Assembly (NCBI RefSeq): GCF_020497125.1
Contig: NC_059075.1
Location: 31,222,003 to 31,286,002, forward strand
Direction: 5' to 3'
Length of the DNA stretch: 64,000 nucleotides
Origin: Mauremys mutica
Taxonomy: Eukaryota > Chordata > Testudines > Geoemydidae
Both the position numbers and the translations under genes were made by a program. Numbering within the stretch: the stretch's first letter is position 1; every line of letters starts with the position of its first letter. This document shows, piece after piece, positions 1 through 9,950 of the stretch. The notes below the pieces were generated by a model that saw only the letters and a list, made by a program, of their open reading frames with translations, made no database searches and was not told the DNA's origin.

Positions 1-989
1 GACTGGAGGACAGATCTTCCAGTGTTTTGCTAGACTCTGAAGCCCTACTGTCATCAATGAATTGCTTGGAAATCACCTGTAATGGGATGGATATGTGCAC
101 GAGCATTCCAAGGAGAAAAAAAATACTTGTGTATCTTTAGAATAACTATTTCCCCACTCTGGCATTTTGAGGCAGAAGGTGGGGGCCTGCAAGTATTCTA
201 AAAGTTAATACTGGCCCCTCCAGGCTGGTATTAAACTCCCAAGGTCACAGCTTCTGTCTGACCTCGGATGGGTAGATGCTGCCACCACCCAAATGCAAAA
301 CCCCTTGGAACCTAGGAAGGCGCACTTGGGAATTCCTTCCTGTGGGGTACCCTCAAGCCCTTTCACCCTTCCTCCTCTCCCCCCGGGAAGAGCTGATAAA
401 GGAAAGCAAAGAAATCAGGTGTTGCCACCAGCTAACTAAAAAACATGTGCACAAACCTCTTAAAGACACAAAAACCCAAATCCTGTTCTTAAAAAACATA
501 AATTTTATTAAAATCAATAAGAAAAAAAATACATCTGAAAACTCAAGACTATTGCTAAATTTTTTTTAAAAGAGCAATTCCAAAAATTAAGCACCCAAAA
601 TAGTTTTGTAGGAATTCAGCTTAAAGGTTACAAGCAACAAATGCATCTGGGGTTAGCACAGAGGAGTCCACAAGTCAAAATAAACCTAATCGCATCTTCC
701 TACACGTTTTCTGGTTTACTTACATATCTGGGTTCAAATGAGGCGTTTTAGATATGATCTGATGATTTCCATACCTGACAAAAAGCTTTTTACAGCATAG
801 TCTCAGCCCTGTCTCTGCTCTGTTCTCTCTCTCCAGAGAACAATAACAGACAAAGGGAAAGTTTTTTTCCCTATTTTAAAAAGTTCTAGCCCTCCCATTG
901 GCTTTTTTGGTCAGGTGCCCACTCCTTTCCTTTTACCTATGGACTTGCTAACCCTTTACAGGTAAAGCAAGTAGAGAACTACCACCAAC

Positions 990-1663
990 TCGATGCCAAC
1001 TCTGCCCACATATCTACACCAGCAACACCATCACAGGACCAAACCAGATCAGCCACAACATCACCGGTTCATTCACCTGCACTTCCACCAATGTAATATA
1101 TGCCATCATATGCCAGCAATGCCCCTCTGCTATGTACATCGGCCAAACTGGACAGTCTCTAAGGAAAAGGATAAATGGACACAAATCAGACATTAGGAAT
1201 GGCAATATACAAAAACCTGTAGGAGAACACTTCAACCTCCCTGGCCACACAATAGCAGATCTTAAGGTGGCCATCCTACAGCAAAAAAACTTTAGGACCA
1301 GACTTCAAAGAGAAACTGCTGAGCTCCAGTTCATCTGCAAATTTGTCACCATCAGCTCAGGACTAAACAAAGACTGTGAATGGCTTGCCAATTACAGAAC
1401 CAGTTTCTCCTCCCTTGGTTTTCACACCTCAACTGCTAGAACAGGGCCTCATCCACCCTGATTGATCTAACCTCGTTATCTCTAGCTTGCTTCTTGCTTG
1501 CTTATATATACCTGCCCCAGGAAATTTCCACCACTTGCATCCGAAGAAGTGGGTATTCACCCACGAAAGCTCATGCTGCAAAACGTCTTTTAGTCTATAA
1601 GGTGCCACAGGATTCTTTGCTGCTTCTACAGAACCAGACTAACACGGCTACCCCTCTGATACT
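990..1663 (+). mobile_element. Penelope-like retroelement, 5'-truncated
   Basis: This is the 3' end of a Penelope-like element. It contains the end of the linker, a GIY-YIG endonuclease region, a short 3' UTR and the terminal repeat sequence (about 1535-1663) that recurs at 3295, 42854, 59415 and 63284. It is bounded by the 10-bp duplication TACCACCAAC at 980-989 and 1664-1673, seen directly. Penelope elements encode a reverse transcriptase fused to a GIY-YIG nuclease, and only the nuclease end is left here. It lies inside an older LTR. Confidence 0.85.
1132..1461 (+). pseudogene. Penelope GIY-YIG endonuclease fragment
   Basis: An open segment of about 109 codons begins with MYIGQTGQSLRKRINGH. 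This carries the YIG part of the GIY-YIG motif followed by the conserved arginine region (the LRKRINGHKSD stretch). In an intact element it would nick target DNA to prime reverse transcription. The GIY strand lies just upstream in another frame (IYAIICQQCPSA-like), so the domain is split by a frameshift. No reverse transcriptase part is present. The same protein region is found at 27410-28054 (minus) and 63452-63710 (plus). Confidence 0.75.
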
Positions 1664-1885
1664 TACCACCAACAGGGATTCTATAACTAATTGGCTGGCT
1701 GGGTGTCCACAAAAGGGAACTATACCTTCCCCTTCATTTATCACATGCCCCCCAAATCACAGATGGTGCTGGCCAGCCTGGTTTAGGTTGGATCCACACC
1801 GGCTGGGATTTCTTCCTGGAGGTTTAGGAAACAGAGTTAATAAGATACATGCACCTCTAATTTTACTACTAATTACATGAAGAAC

Positions 1886-3282
1886 TAAACAGTATTTTTC
1901 ACATTTCAAGTGACTTAGAATACAGGGACATTTTCACCTGTCTGATTCTGGGAAACCTTCCCGGGTTCTTCAAGATGTATTGTGTACATATACATTCCAC
2001 ACCCTCAGTTACCATCTTACTTTCTCTGGTGCAAAGAAACAGAGAGATGGGGCAACTGTGCTCTTCATGCCCTTGGCACAAGGATGTGCAGGCCACATTC
2101 TTTGCTGTATCAGTACTGCTGTCAAGTCTCCAACCTAAGTGCACTGGGTGGGCAGACACTTATAGTGAAATGTGTACTTGCACAACAAATCTCAAAGAAC
2201 AACATTTACTGTACAAGTAAGTAACCATTTTTTATGCTTCACCAAGGCTGAATAATTTTCTCCTTCATAAATTTTGAAAAGAATTGGCCTTTCAAAATAG
2301 CTGCCATATCCTATTTTTTTTTTTGCAATGCGACTGAGACCACTGCTTCCACTCACCTGCTCCTCGCATTGTTGCTTCGCTCTTAGTCCCCCCCCCCCCC
2401 CATGATTACAGGAATATCTTCTTTGGGGGCCAAAAAATAGTAGTTGCTATTTTGAAACTAAACTCAGGGCAGTCTGTATCCTCCTTGCCATTGATAACAG
2501 TGGGAGAGGGCAGGCACTTTTGAAATGCGCAGTTCTTTGAGTTTTTTCAAAGGAGACTATTTTGAGCCAGTTTCTGAAGCAGAAACTTCCAGTTATGAAA
2601 ATTGTTGTTAAAAATGATCTGTGATACTTAATATTTCTTTTTAAAAAATCTATCCATTGCACACAAGCTCTGTTCAGCAGGAGTGAGGGAAACTAAAGAA
2701 TGCGTGCAAGGGAATGTAGAGTACCAGAACTAAGGAAAAAATGGGGTGTGCCCTCTGGTTGCTTTGCACTTTCTTAGCTATGCAAAGAAGTTGTGAACAG
2801 CTTAACTGGCCATTAAACTATGGCTGTATGGCACTTTTCCACAACAGCGTAAAGCAACCTGAGTGTACTTGCTGAATCTAGCCTAAAAGTTAAAATAAAT
2901 ATTGTTAAGGTTGATAATACGTATCTTGGAATCATTACAAACATCACATTTTAATAGTCTCTTCAGCTTTCTTTTTAGGGTTGGCTTATGATTTTTTTTT
3001 AATAAAAAAACCTAAGGAAATTACTAGGAAAAAAAACAAACTGAAGATGGAATTATGGTTGAAGGAACATGTCAGTAATTTAGAGTAAAAAAACAGTTGG
3101 GATGATGTAATTATCTCAGAAACAAGCATTATAAACTCAGGAAGTTTGGAGTTAAGGCTACATTTAAAATATAGCTAAACGTGTTAAGATGTGGAAATGC
3201 ATATTTATGGCACAGCCTTGTGATGACACTTGTTATGACACTATGAAAGGGTGAGAGTTTCACTTAATCTAGGACTGCAAAC
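1886..3282. other. Unassigned intron sequence
   Basis: I recognise no gene or repeat family here. The stretch is AT-rich with low-complexity runs: a poly-T tract near 2314-2325 and a run of about 14 C at 2388-2401. Short open frames on both strands (for example 2447-2662 minus) have no recognisable domain and no transposon context. Confidence 0.5.
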
Positions 3283-3294
3283 ATATTAAAAGAC

Positions 3295-3499
3295 AAGTAT
3301 CAGAGGGGTAGCCGTGTTAGTCTGGATCTGTAAAAGCAGCAGAGAGTCATGTGGCATCTTATAGACTAACAGACGTTTTGGAGCATGGGCTTTCGTGGGT
3401 GAATACCCACTTCGTCGGATGCATGTGACATATTCACCCATGAAAGCTCATGCTCTGAAATGTCTGTTAGTCTATAAGGTGCCACAGGACTCTTTGCTG
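3295..3499. mobile_element. Penelope terminal-repeat insert in inverted (hairpin) form
   Basis: This 205-bp insertion is made only of Penelope terminal repeat sequence. The segment with 'tagactaacagacgtttt...tttcgtgggtgaata' around 3360-3405 is followed at about 3430-3480 by its reverse complement, giving two arms round a short centre. It is flanked by a 12-bp duplication, ATATTAAAAGAC, at 3283-3294 and 3500-3511. No coding sequence is carried. The right-hand duplication abuts a MIR-like SINE. Confidence 0.8.
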
Positions 3500-3511
3500 A
3501 TATTAAAAGAC

Positions 3512-3745
3512 CTTAACCATGTGGTTTTTGCATAGGATCTGGGTTCAGTTCCCAGCTCTGCCACAGGCTTCCTGTGTGATCATGGGCTGGTCACTGGTCC
3601 AAGACCTGCTGAAGTTTATGAGAAAACTCTCCTTGACTGCAAAGGTTCAGAACCTTAATCTCTCTGTGCCTCTATAACTTCATCTGTAAAAATGGGACAA
3701 TAATCCTTTGTTCCCCTCATTTATATTATATTGTAAACTCTTCTG
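3512..3745 (+). repeat. MIR-like core SINE
   Basis: The segment contains a tRNA-derived B-box-like GGGTTCAGTTCCCAGCTC, followed by the ordered phrases typical of MIR ('tgccacaggcttcctgtgtgatcatggg', then a 'ctctgtgcctc' stretch and 'catctgtaaaaatgggac'). MIR is an ancient amniote SINE mobilised by L2. The copy is diverged and lacks a clear 5' end and target duplication. Assignment rests on recalled consensus and not on an alignment. Confidence 0.6.
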
Positions 3746-4209
3746 GGCAGAGGCATCTCCTGTTGTAGGTATGTAGACAGACTTGATAGAATTCAATTAT
3801 TATTTTTATAATTTTGATGGATAATAATGTTTTATTTTTAAGCTTTTTCTATTTTTAATCTATCTAAATTTTCACAGTTATGGGAAATTATGGAGGATGG
3901 GGTCAGTTTAATGACAGACTGAGATTTAAAAAGTTAGATTTATAACCGCTCAAACACTTATTGTCAACATCACATGTCAAAATATACAAAGCAGATAATG
4001 CTTAAATCAAAGTAATTTCTCAAGCAGCATTTTTTTCTTTGCTAATTCATAAATTTCAGTTATTATCAATGGAAATATTCTTTTGTTGGGTTGTGTGTAT
4101 GGTTTAATTGACATTTATCAACGTTTACAGATAAAAATCTAATCCTTCCAAGCCTACATATAAGGCATCTAGTAGAATGGTGCCCTAATCTGTATTGGAT
4201 CCTCTAGGC

Positions 4210-4402
4210 CAGGGATCGGCAACCTTTGGCACACGTCCCGCCAGGGTAAGCACCCTGGTGGGCCGGGCCAGTTTGTTTACCTGCCGCGTCTGCAGATTCG
4301 GATAATCAAGGCTCCCACTGGCTGCAGTTCACTGCTCCAGGCTAATGGGGGCTGCGGGAAGCAGAGTGGGCCGAGGGATGTGCCAAAGGTTGCTGATCCC
4401 TG
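4210..4402. mobile_element. Non-autonomous hAT element (MITE), 193 bp
   Basis: Terminal inverted repeats are visible: CAGGGATCGGCAACCTTTGG at the left end, with its complement (ccaaaggttgctgatccctg) at the right end. The flanks carry a perfect 8-bp target duplication, CTCTAGGC, at 4202-4209 and 4403-4410. The 8-bp duplication and CAGGG-type ends are the hAT superfamily signature. There is no coding capacity. The core is GC-rich. Confidence 0.92.
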
Positions 4403-4410
4403 CTCTAGGC

Positions 4411-4845
4411 AGTACTGTAATACAAATAATGTCAGAATATTTCTTGAAGAGTCTCTTTCACTCTAATTCTGCCTCAGATGATATTTTTATTTGAATTATA
4501 CACTCATTCTTTCAAGAGGAATGTCTAGCTTTGCTCTACATGCTTGAAATATTTAAAAAAATACTCTAGTAAGGCTCTTCTGCTAATAATGAACATACAT
4601 AAATAACCTAGCACCTGAAAACACATTATATTCTTAGGTCTCCCTCTAAAGTCCTCCCAGTATCTTATCTCCATCCATGGGGAGGTGATCAGATAAGTAG
4701 GTCACAGACTGTTTAGAACGATGTAGCTCAAAACTGTCCCCTTAATTTCTGAGTGGTATATAATAGCGAACCAGAGCAGATCCAATAGCACTGTTATGTT
4801 CTACAAAGATGTAACCTGTGACTTTTCTTTTCTTTAAGGAAAGAT
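4411..4845. other. Unassigned intron sequence
   Basis: AT-rich sequence between a hAT MITE and a LINE remnant. I recognise no open frame, repeat family or regulatory site here. Confidence 0.45.
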
Positions 4846-5045
4846 GATGACTACCGTGCCAGCTTCAGTTTCTGGATAGATTTAAGATCTAGCATCATGT
4901 GGAACATATTGCGGTAGTGTAATCTGGAGGTGATAAGGACATGGGTAACAGTTGCAAGGTCTGCATCCAGAAGATATGATCTTAACCTTTTGGCTGTATG
5001 TAGATGTGAAAAAGTTGATCTGGCTGTAGCTGTTTCCACTGTCCT
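4846..5045 (-). pseudogene. Degraded LINE reverse transcriptase, C-terminal remnant
   Basis: The minus strand translation contains LATVTHVLITSRLHYRNMF followed by KSIQKLKL. This matches the pattern around 'HALITSRLDYCN...LPLKSIQKLQLVQN' at the end of CR1/L2-group reverse transcriptases. The ancestral DYCN is degraded to HYRN. The fragment is about 60 codons long and has no neighbours of the same element that I can identify. The assignment to a non-LTR retrotransposon is confident; the exact clade is not. Confidence 0.6.
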
Positions 5046-5944
5046 AGTGGTTCACTCAGATACCTAGATTTTGCACTTGCCATACAAACAAATGATTGGT
5101 GAACCCTCTGAAAGGGGATAATTATTATAGTAATGAAACTGAGTCATTTTGTTGTCTTCTTCCTCAAGACACTGAGATTCATCTAATCTAAGTAGGTTTA
5201 TCTCCGATAGTTCTGATATTCTTTTACTGCATGAAAAATCATATAGGAGTCTTAGTCATGCATATTAGTGCATGTGAATTGCATTAAGTAATAGCAGGTC
5301 ATACAAATACTTGACAGTAAAAACAGGAGTTGGGCTTCATAAGTATCCCTCCCAAAAGCTTTGTTTCATTAGTCTGTGCCCTAAGATTCTATAGCTCCTT
5401 TGTATTCAAGCTAGTTTGATAACACTTTTGTTTTCTTTGTGTCTTTATCTTTCATTTGTCTAATTCTTTCTGCTTAGTTGTCTGGAATCCAGATACTTTT
5501 GATATGCCATGGCACTTGAGAGAGACTTCAGTTAAAAAAAAGAAAAGAAAAGAAAGATTGGCAAGATTCCAGTCTGTTTAGATTGAGTTGCAACTTTCAC
5601 TTCTTGCTGAGGATAAGGAACAGAAAGAAACTGTGTTACTGCTCAAGTGGAAGCAGAATCAGGTGAAGAATATCTGTCTTGGAGACATAAAATATCTCAC
5701 TTGAGAGGTAGTAAATTTTGATTCATGTTAAGAAATGTTATGACTATAATTCCTGAATTCCAAAACTTTATATAGGAACCTCTGTGTGTCGTGTGCTGTT
5801 ATCCTTCTACCCCTTTCTTGATAAGTACAACTGGTTGTTCTAATCTGCTGCTAATTTTGTTATCATAAACAGGCTGTCCTGTGACTCTTCAGAGTTACAT
5901 ATTTCATTAGGTTTGGGTTTTTTAAATTTTTGTTCTTCCTCAAG
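5046..5944. other. Unassigned intron sequence
   Basis: No recognised feature. There is an A/G-rich simple tract near 5536-5556. Confidence 0.45.
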
Positions 5945-6965
5945 AGCTTATGTCTTGGATATGGTGCCCTAGCCACTGAGCTGTGGAACTGCCTTGAAAA
6001 TTGGAAAGTGCATTAGCGGTCTGGTGTGAGGGTGACACAGTTGTCCTACCTTATAAGGGAGTGCATCCCTGACTGCCTCAGTTCCTTTGCCATTGTCACA
6101 GAGAGCTAACAAAACTCACTTTTCATGTCCTCTGGATATTCCTAGTATTCTAATTCTTTTCTTGTACATAGTTTAATTAGTTCAGTGAAGTGTTAGCATA
6201 GTTTTTTAAGTGGCTACTTGCCTTAGGTAGCCCCTACAGTCATGTTGGTCCCGGAGTCCTTGAAGAAGTGTGTGCCTTACTCAGTGATGATTCCTGAAAA
6301 CACCTATGTTAGATATCTCATATGCCTGGGAGAGACCTACTTTCTGTCCCAGTGTGTGATGTGTCATGCTTTTACTCCTTGGGCAGCTGTAAAAAAAACA
6401 TTCTGAGGCTTTGGATGTACGTGGCTTCTTGGCACCTATAGATGGCTTCTTCAGCTATTCCTTTGGGAGTAGCAAGGCCAGCCTCTGTGTCAAGGTCTTC
6501 CAATAAAGAGCTATGACACACCTCATCACCCCAGCTTCAGCACCACCCTCCATATTATGCCCAAGGTCTGTGTCTCCAAGACCACATTCTGAGGTGGAAT
6601 TTGCTGTCTCTCCATTCTGGATATTTGACTGTCTACTGTCTTTTCACCACCAGTATGGAAGAGAGTTTAATAGGATGTACCCAGTACCTACTAAGGATTA
6701 CAGTTCCTACTAAGGATTATCAGTTTTTACTCCAGTGCCTTCTGAGAAATTCTGTGATGGTATCTGCAATACAGAACATTTCTAGAGGTGGTAAGGCATC
6801 TCAGTCTGCTCCCTCAGATGCGGAAAGCCATAAATTGGATACTTTTGTCAGAAAGACATAATCTCCCGGTTCTTGGGTTTTCATGTAGCCAGTTATCAGG
6901 CCATCATATCCCGTTATAACTATGTTCTATGGGATGCCATGAGGGTAAGGAGTCTAGAATACAAG
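5945..6965 (+). pseudogene. DIRS element copy F, gag remnant
   Basis: This is a strongly decayed 5' part of a DIRS retrotransposon. It resembles the leader of the copies at 14743 and 17798, with a 'ctcagttcct' stretch near 6080 and a 'cttgtacatagtt' stretch near 6162. A gag start follows at 6243. The translation keeps ICLGETYFLSQCVMCHAF, equivalent to the zinc-binding cysteine region of the other gag copies. Further on it keeps LDTFVRKT and a SQLSGHHI-type capsid stretch near 6840-6930. Many stops and frameshifts interrupt it. It ends shortly before an inverted-repeat element at 7024. Confidence 0.65.
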
Positions 6966-7023
6966 TAAGAAGTCTGGACTCCTAGATGATGTTCTGGCTG
7001 TATACTTTGTGGTTCTGATAATT

Positions 7024-7340
7024 GGGCCCTATGAAATCCTTTTTTTTATTATGGATTTTTGGATTTATTATTTTCTGATAATTTTTCCATTTATTAAAAA
7101 ACAAATTCTATCTTTTTTTAATCAAAATCATGTGCTATGTTGACAATTAAATAGCCTTACTATATAAATGCATACAAATGTTCAGAATTGGACTGCAATG
7201 GGAAAAGCTGATTTTTTTTACAAAAAACCCCTACAATTTAAACAAAACGTCCTGCTCATACACGGTATATGTTAAAAGTAACACAATTTAAATCACTTTT
7301 TAAAGTAACACTCGGTAATATGACCAAATTGACATTGCTG

Positions 7341-7371
<31 letters not shown>

Positions 7372-8477
7372 AGTGTGTGATATATATATATATATAGTAT
7401 TGTGTGTGTGTGTGTGTATGAGACACTATATGTCTTAAATGTTGTTAAGGAAATTTGCCCTCTAAAAATGTCATTTCAAGGGCATACTCCTATATTAAGG
7501 AAGTTAGTAAGAAACCTATTTCAAGGCTGTAACAACCTGGGAGAATTAAGAACCCTCCAGGAATTGTAATAAATAAGTAAAAAACAATGTCCCTGGGGTC
7601 CATAGTCTAACTGAAAATTTTTTTTTTCTGATTAAGATGTAGAGGAATGTACAATAACTTGCTCTGATTTCCATCAGGAGCAACTGAAATGTACAAGGGA
7701 CGCACTGACTTTCACACTGAAAATAAAACTGATCAGCTTTATGGGAGAGACTTAAGGAGATCAGCACTCAACAGGTCTCTTCTCTCAGCCAAGGCTAACC
7801 AGAAACTGTTCTCTCCTGGATCTCATCCTATCAGTTGGGTAACGAGGAGCTATTTACCCACATGAAGTGCTTTGAGTACCCCTCTGGTCCCGTGGCTGCT
7901 GCTGCTGCCGCCTGTGGGGGCTGGCAAGAGTGTAAGCTCTCCGGCTCCTGGGCACGGAGCAGCCAACACAACCAGGGAAACATGAGCTGGGAGGGGAGAG
8001 GAGAGGGGTGCTGCTGGTCTACCTCCTCAGGGACAGCCCTGCAGCAACTTCTCAGACCACAGCTAAGGGCATCTGGTTCCTCCAGTGAGAGTGAAAGCAG
8101 CAGTTCCTTTTCCTGTTTGCACTCCACTGTGATGCAAAACTCAGAGGGATGGGCACGTGCCCCCTCCCTGAATGGGGAGTTGCTCAGCTGCAACTCCCAA
8201 TATGAAACTGACATAATGAGGAACTTAGTTCTCAGAAGCTGCTCTTAAATTCCAGATGCTAGCACTTCTCCACTAATCCCTGCACTCTCTCATGGCTTTA
8301 GCCCCCTGCACCTCCCTCCTCATGCCCACTAGTCTCTTACCTCCAGTGGCTACACATAGCTCAGCCATGCAGCCTGTCTGCTGCTGCAGTTCTCTTGCTG
8401 GGGAGAACCTGGATTCCATGTTATTTCGATTCTGTAATTCCGTCCATGTTTTCGTTAATGCAGATTTCATAGGGCCC
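7024..8477. mobile_element. Unclassified inverted-repeat DNA element, about 1.45 kb
   Basis: The left end reads GGGCCCTATGAAATC and the right end is its exact reverse complement, GATTTCATAGGGCCC, giving 15-bp terminal inverted repeats. The left third is AT-rich and contains TG and TA microsatellites. The right half (7830-8460) is GC-rich, with CTG/GCC runs. No transposase-like frame is visible. Open frames on both strands at 7831-8248 reflect GC-rich composition. I see no matching target duplication. It is probably a non-autonomous DNA transposon. Confidence 0.55.
7346..7418. repeat. (TG)n / (TA)n compound microsatellite
   Basis: About 17 TG units with one GA interruption run straight into a TA tract (7380-7396), then a second TG tract. 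It lies in the left half of the inverted-repeat element at 7024-8477. Confidence 0.95.
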
Positions 8478-9950
8478 TATGATAGTGCATGCCACTGCCC
8501 AGATTGGAGGCATCAGTGACGACTGTAATAGTGGTGTAGAGAGGAACAAATGGTACTCCTTTGTATTTGTTCTCTTACCAATGGTGTTGCTGGAGTAGTC
8601 AGGGAGTTATGGTTATGTAACTGTGGCCGTTGAGTGTGGTGAGATGCTACCCTGTGTTGTAAGGATCTCCTTTGGATACAAGTAGAAGGCGGGATTTGGG
8701 TTGATGAGGCCATCAGGTCTTAGAGCTTTAAGAAAAACTGCATAGTTTGTCCTGGTTTGTATCATTAGAGTTCTCAGAAAGCATCACCTGGGAGAAAGGG
8801 CCTGGCTTGACGGGTGCCTGGGGCTGCTCTCATGAAAATGATTCTCTGTGTAGGTGCAGCGAAGAACTCTCCTAGTTAATTAGCAGTCCCAGAGATTTCA
8901 GGAGGGTGCACATGTAGTGAATCACAACAGAGAGATCCTTTCTGAGAACTGTTCATGTGGGTATCCTGTATTTGAATAATCTGTTGAGATTTCTGTGGGC
9001 CACAATGGGTTTAAGACAGTTGCTCTTCTTGGGTATTAGAAAGCAACATGACCTAGAACTCCTTTCCCTGATTTTCTTATGGAACCTCCTGTATGGCTCC
9101 CTTTTTTACGGAGGGAATCTAGTTCTTCTAATACAGTGGTTCTCAAACTGGGGTTTCGCACGCCTCAGGGGGTTGCGAGGTTATTACATGGGGGCCGAGA
9201 ACTGTCAGCCTCCACCCCAAATCCCGCTTTGCCTCCAGCATTTATAATGGTGTTAAATATATAAAAAAGTGTTTTTAATCTATAAGGGGTGTCGCACTCA
9301 GAGGCTTGCTATGTGAAAGGGGTCATCCGTACAAAAGTTTGAAAACCACTGCTCTAATAGGATGCTCATAAGATGAGTCCCTGAAGCATGAGGGAGGAAA
9401 GCGAGGTGGCTTGGTGGAGAATTAGATGGAATAACTGTCACGGATGGTTTCCAGTATCCTGCTATGGGAAGTAATTCTGCACCAAGAGACATAGGTGTGC
9501 AGTAATCCACCATCTTGTCAAAACTGTTGCTTGGAGGCCAAAGCTATTGGCTGAAATGCACAACAGAGAATTCTGTTTCTGTATAGAGATCTCTTATTGG
9601 ACACAGGCTTAGCTGAGGAAAAAGTGGTCCCATCTCTAAGGCTGCATCTTTTGTTGTAGACTCGAGAGACACTGTCTCTGGAAGTGGAATGTTAGATAAA
9701 AAGGGTTTTGTTCTTGTAGAGGATGTGGACTGAGTAAGTCTTAAGGGTCAAACTCACCTTTTTGAGGTTTTGATATTATCCAAAGTCTGATCAGTCTTGA
9801 CATTAAGAAGATCTATGCTTTCAAAAGGAAGATCTTTGTTCTGTAGTGTTCTGAGGATCTTAACCATGAGTATTTTCTTAGGGCTATATCTGTGGCTGTA
9901 GCTCTCATGCTAGCATCTGAGGCATCATAATGTCTTTTGTTCATAGATTC
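8478..9950 (-). pseudogene. DIRS element copy H, gag/RT/RNase H remnants
   Basis: Read on the minus strand from about 9950 downward, the order is that of a DIRS element. A capsid segment comes first (MRATATDIALRKYSWL, then LPFESIDLLNVKTDQTLDNI in a shifted frame), matching MRRISWL and LPFEGQGLFSVKTD of copy B. Next is the start of the reverse transcriptase near 9050-9126 (KKGAIQEVP, then a YFLIP-equivalent stretch). Then comes a C-terminal RT stretch near 8860-8960, and at 8478-8525 the RNase H phrase VTDASNLGSGMH. Stops and frameshifts are frequent. A hAT MITE (9134-9351) sits inside. Confidence 0.75.
9134..9351. mobile_element. Non-autonomous hAT element (MITE), 218 bp
   Basis: The ends are CAGTGGTTCTCAAAC and GTTTGAAAACCACTG, an imperfect inverted pair typical of hAT. 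Flanking 8-mers TTCTAATA (9126-9133) and CTCTAATA (9352-9359) match at 7 of 8 positions, as expected for an old target duplication. It carries no coding sequence and interrupts DIRS copy H. Confidence 0.88.

Larger units (their letters stand above)
125..1885 (-). repeat. Old solo-LTR-like sequence, split by Penelope
   Basis: Read on the minus strand this looks like a retroviral-type LTR. It has a GC-rich 3' part (about 130-400), an AATAAA-containing stretch near 485-510 and a 5' part that reappears right of the Penelope insert at 1664-1885. The segment around 890-975 resembles the two better-defined LTRs at 21925-22740 and 24859-25684, which share a CTGTAAAG-type early motif and an 'acctgacc' stretch. 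The Penelope element inserted within it with a 10-bp target duplication. I found no clear 5-bp target duplication for the LTR itself, so both outer limits are approximate. No internal retroviral genes are attached. Confidence 0.5.

Noticed and set aside
276..569. 97-codon + strand frame
   Set aside because: Antisense to an LTR and ends in a lysine/asparagine-rich AT tract; compositional artefact.
7831..8248. Long open frames on both strands
   Set aside because: GC-rich, low-complexity part of an inverted-repeat element; no domain and no splice context.
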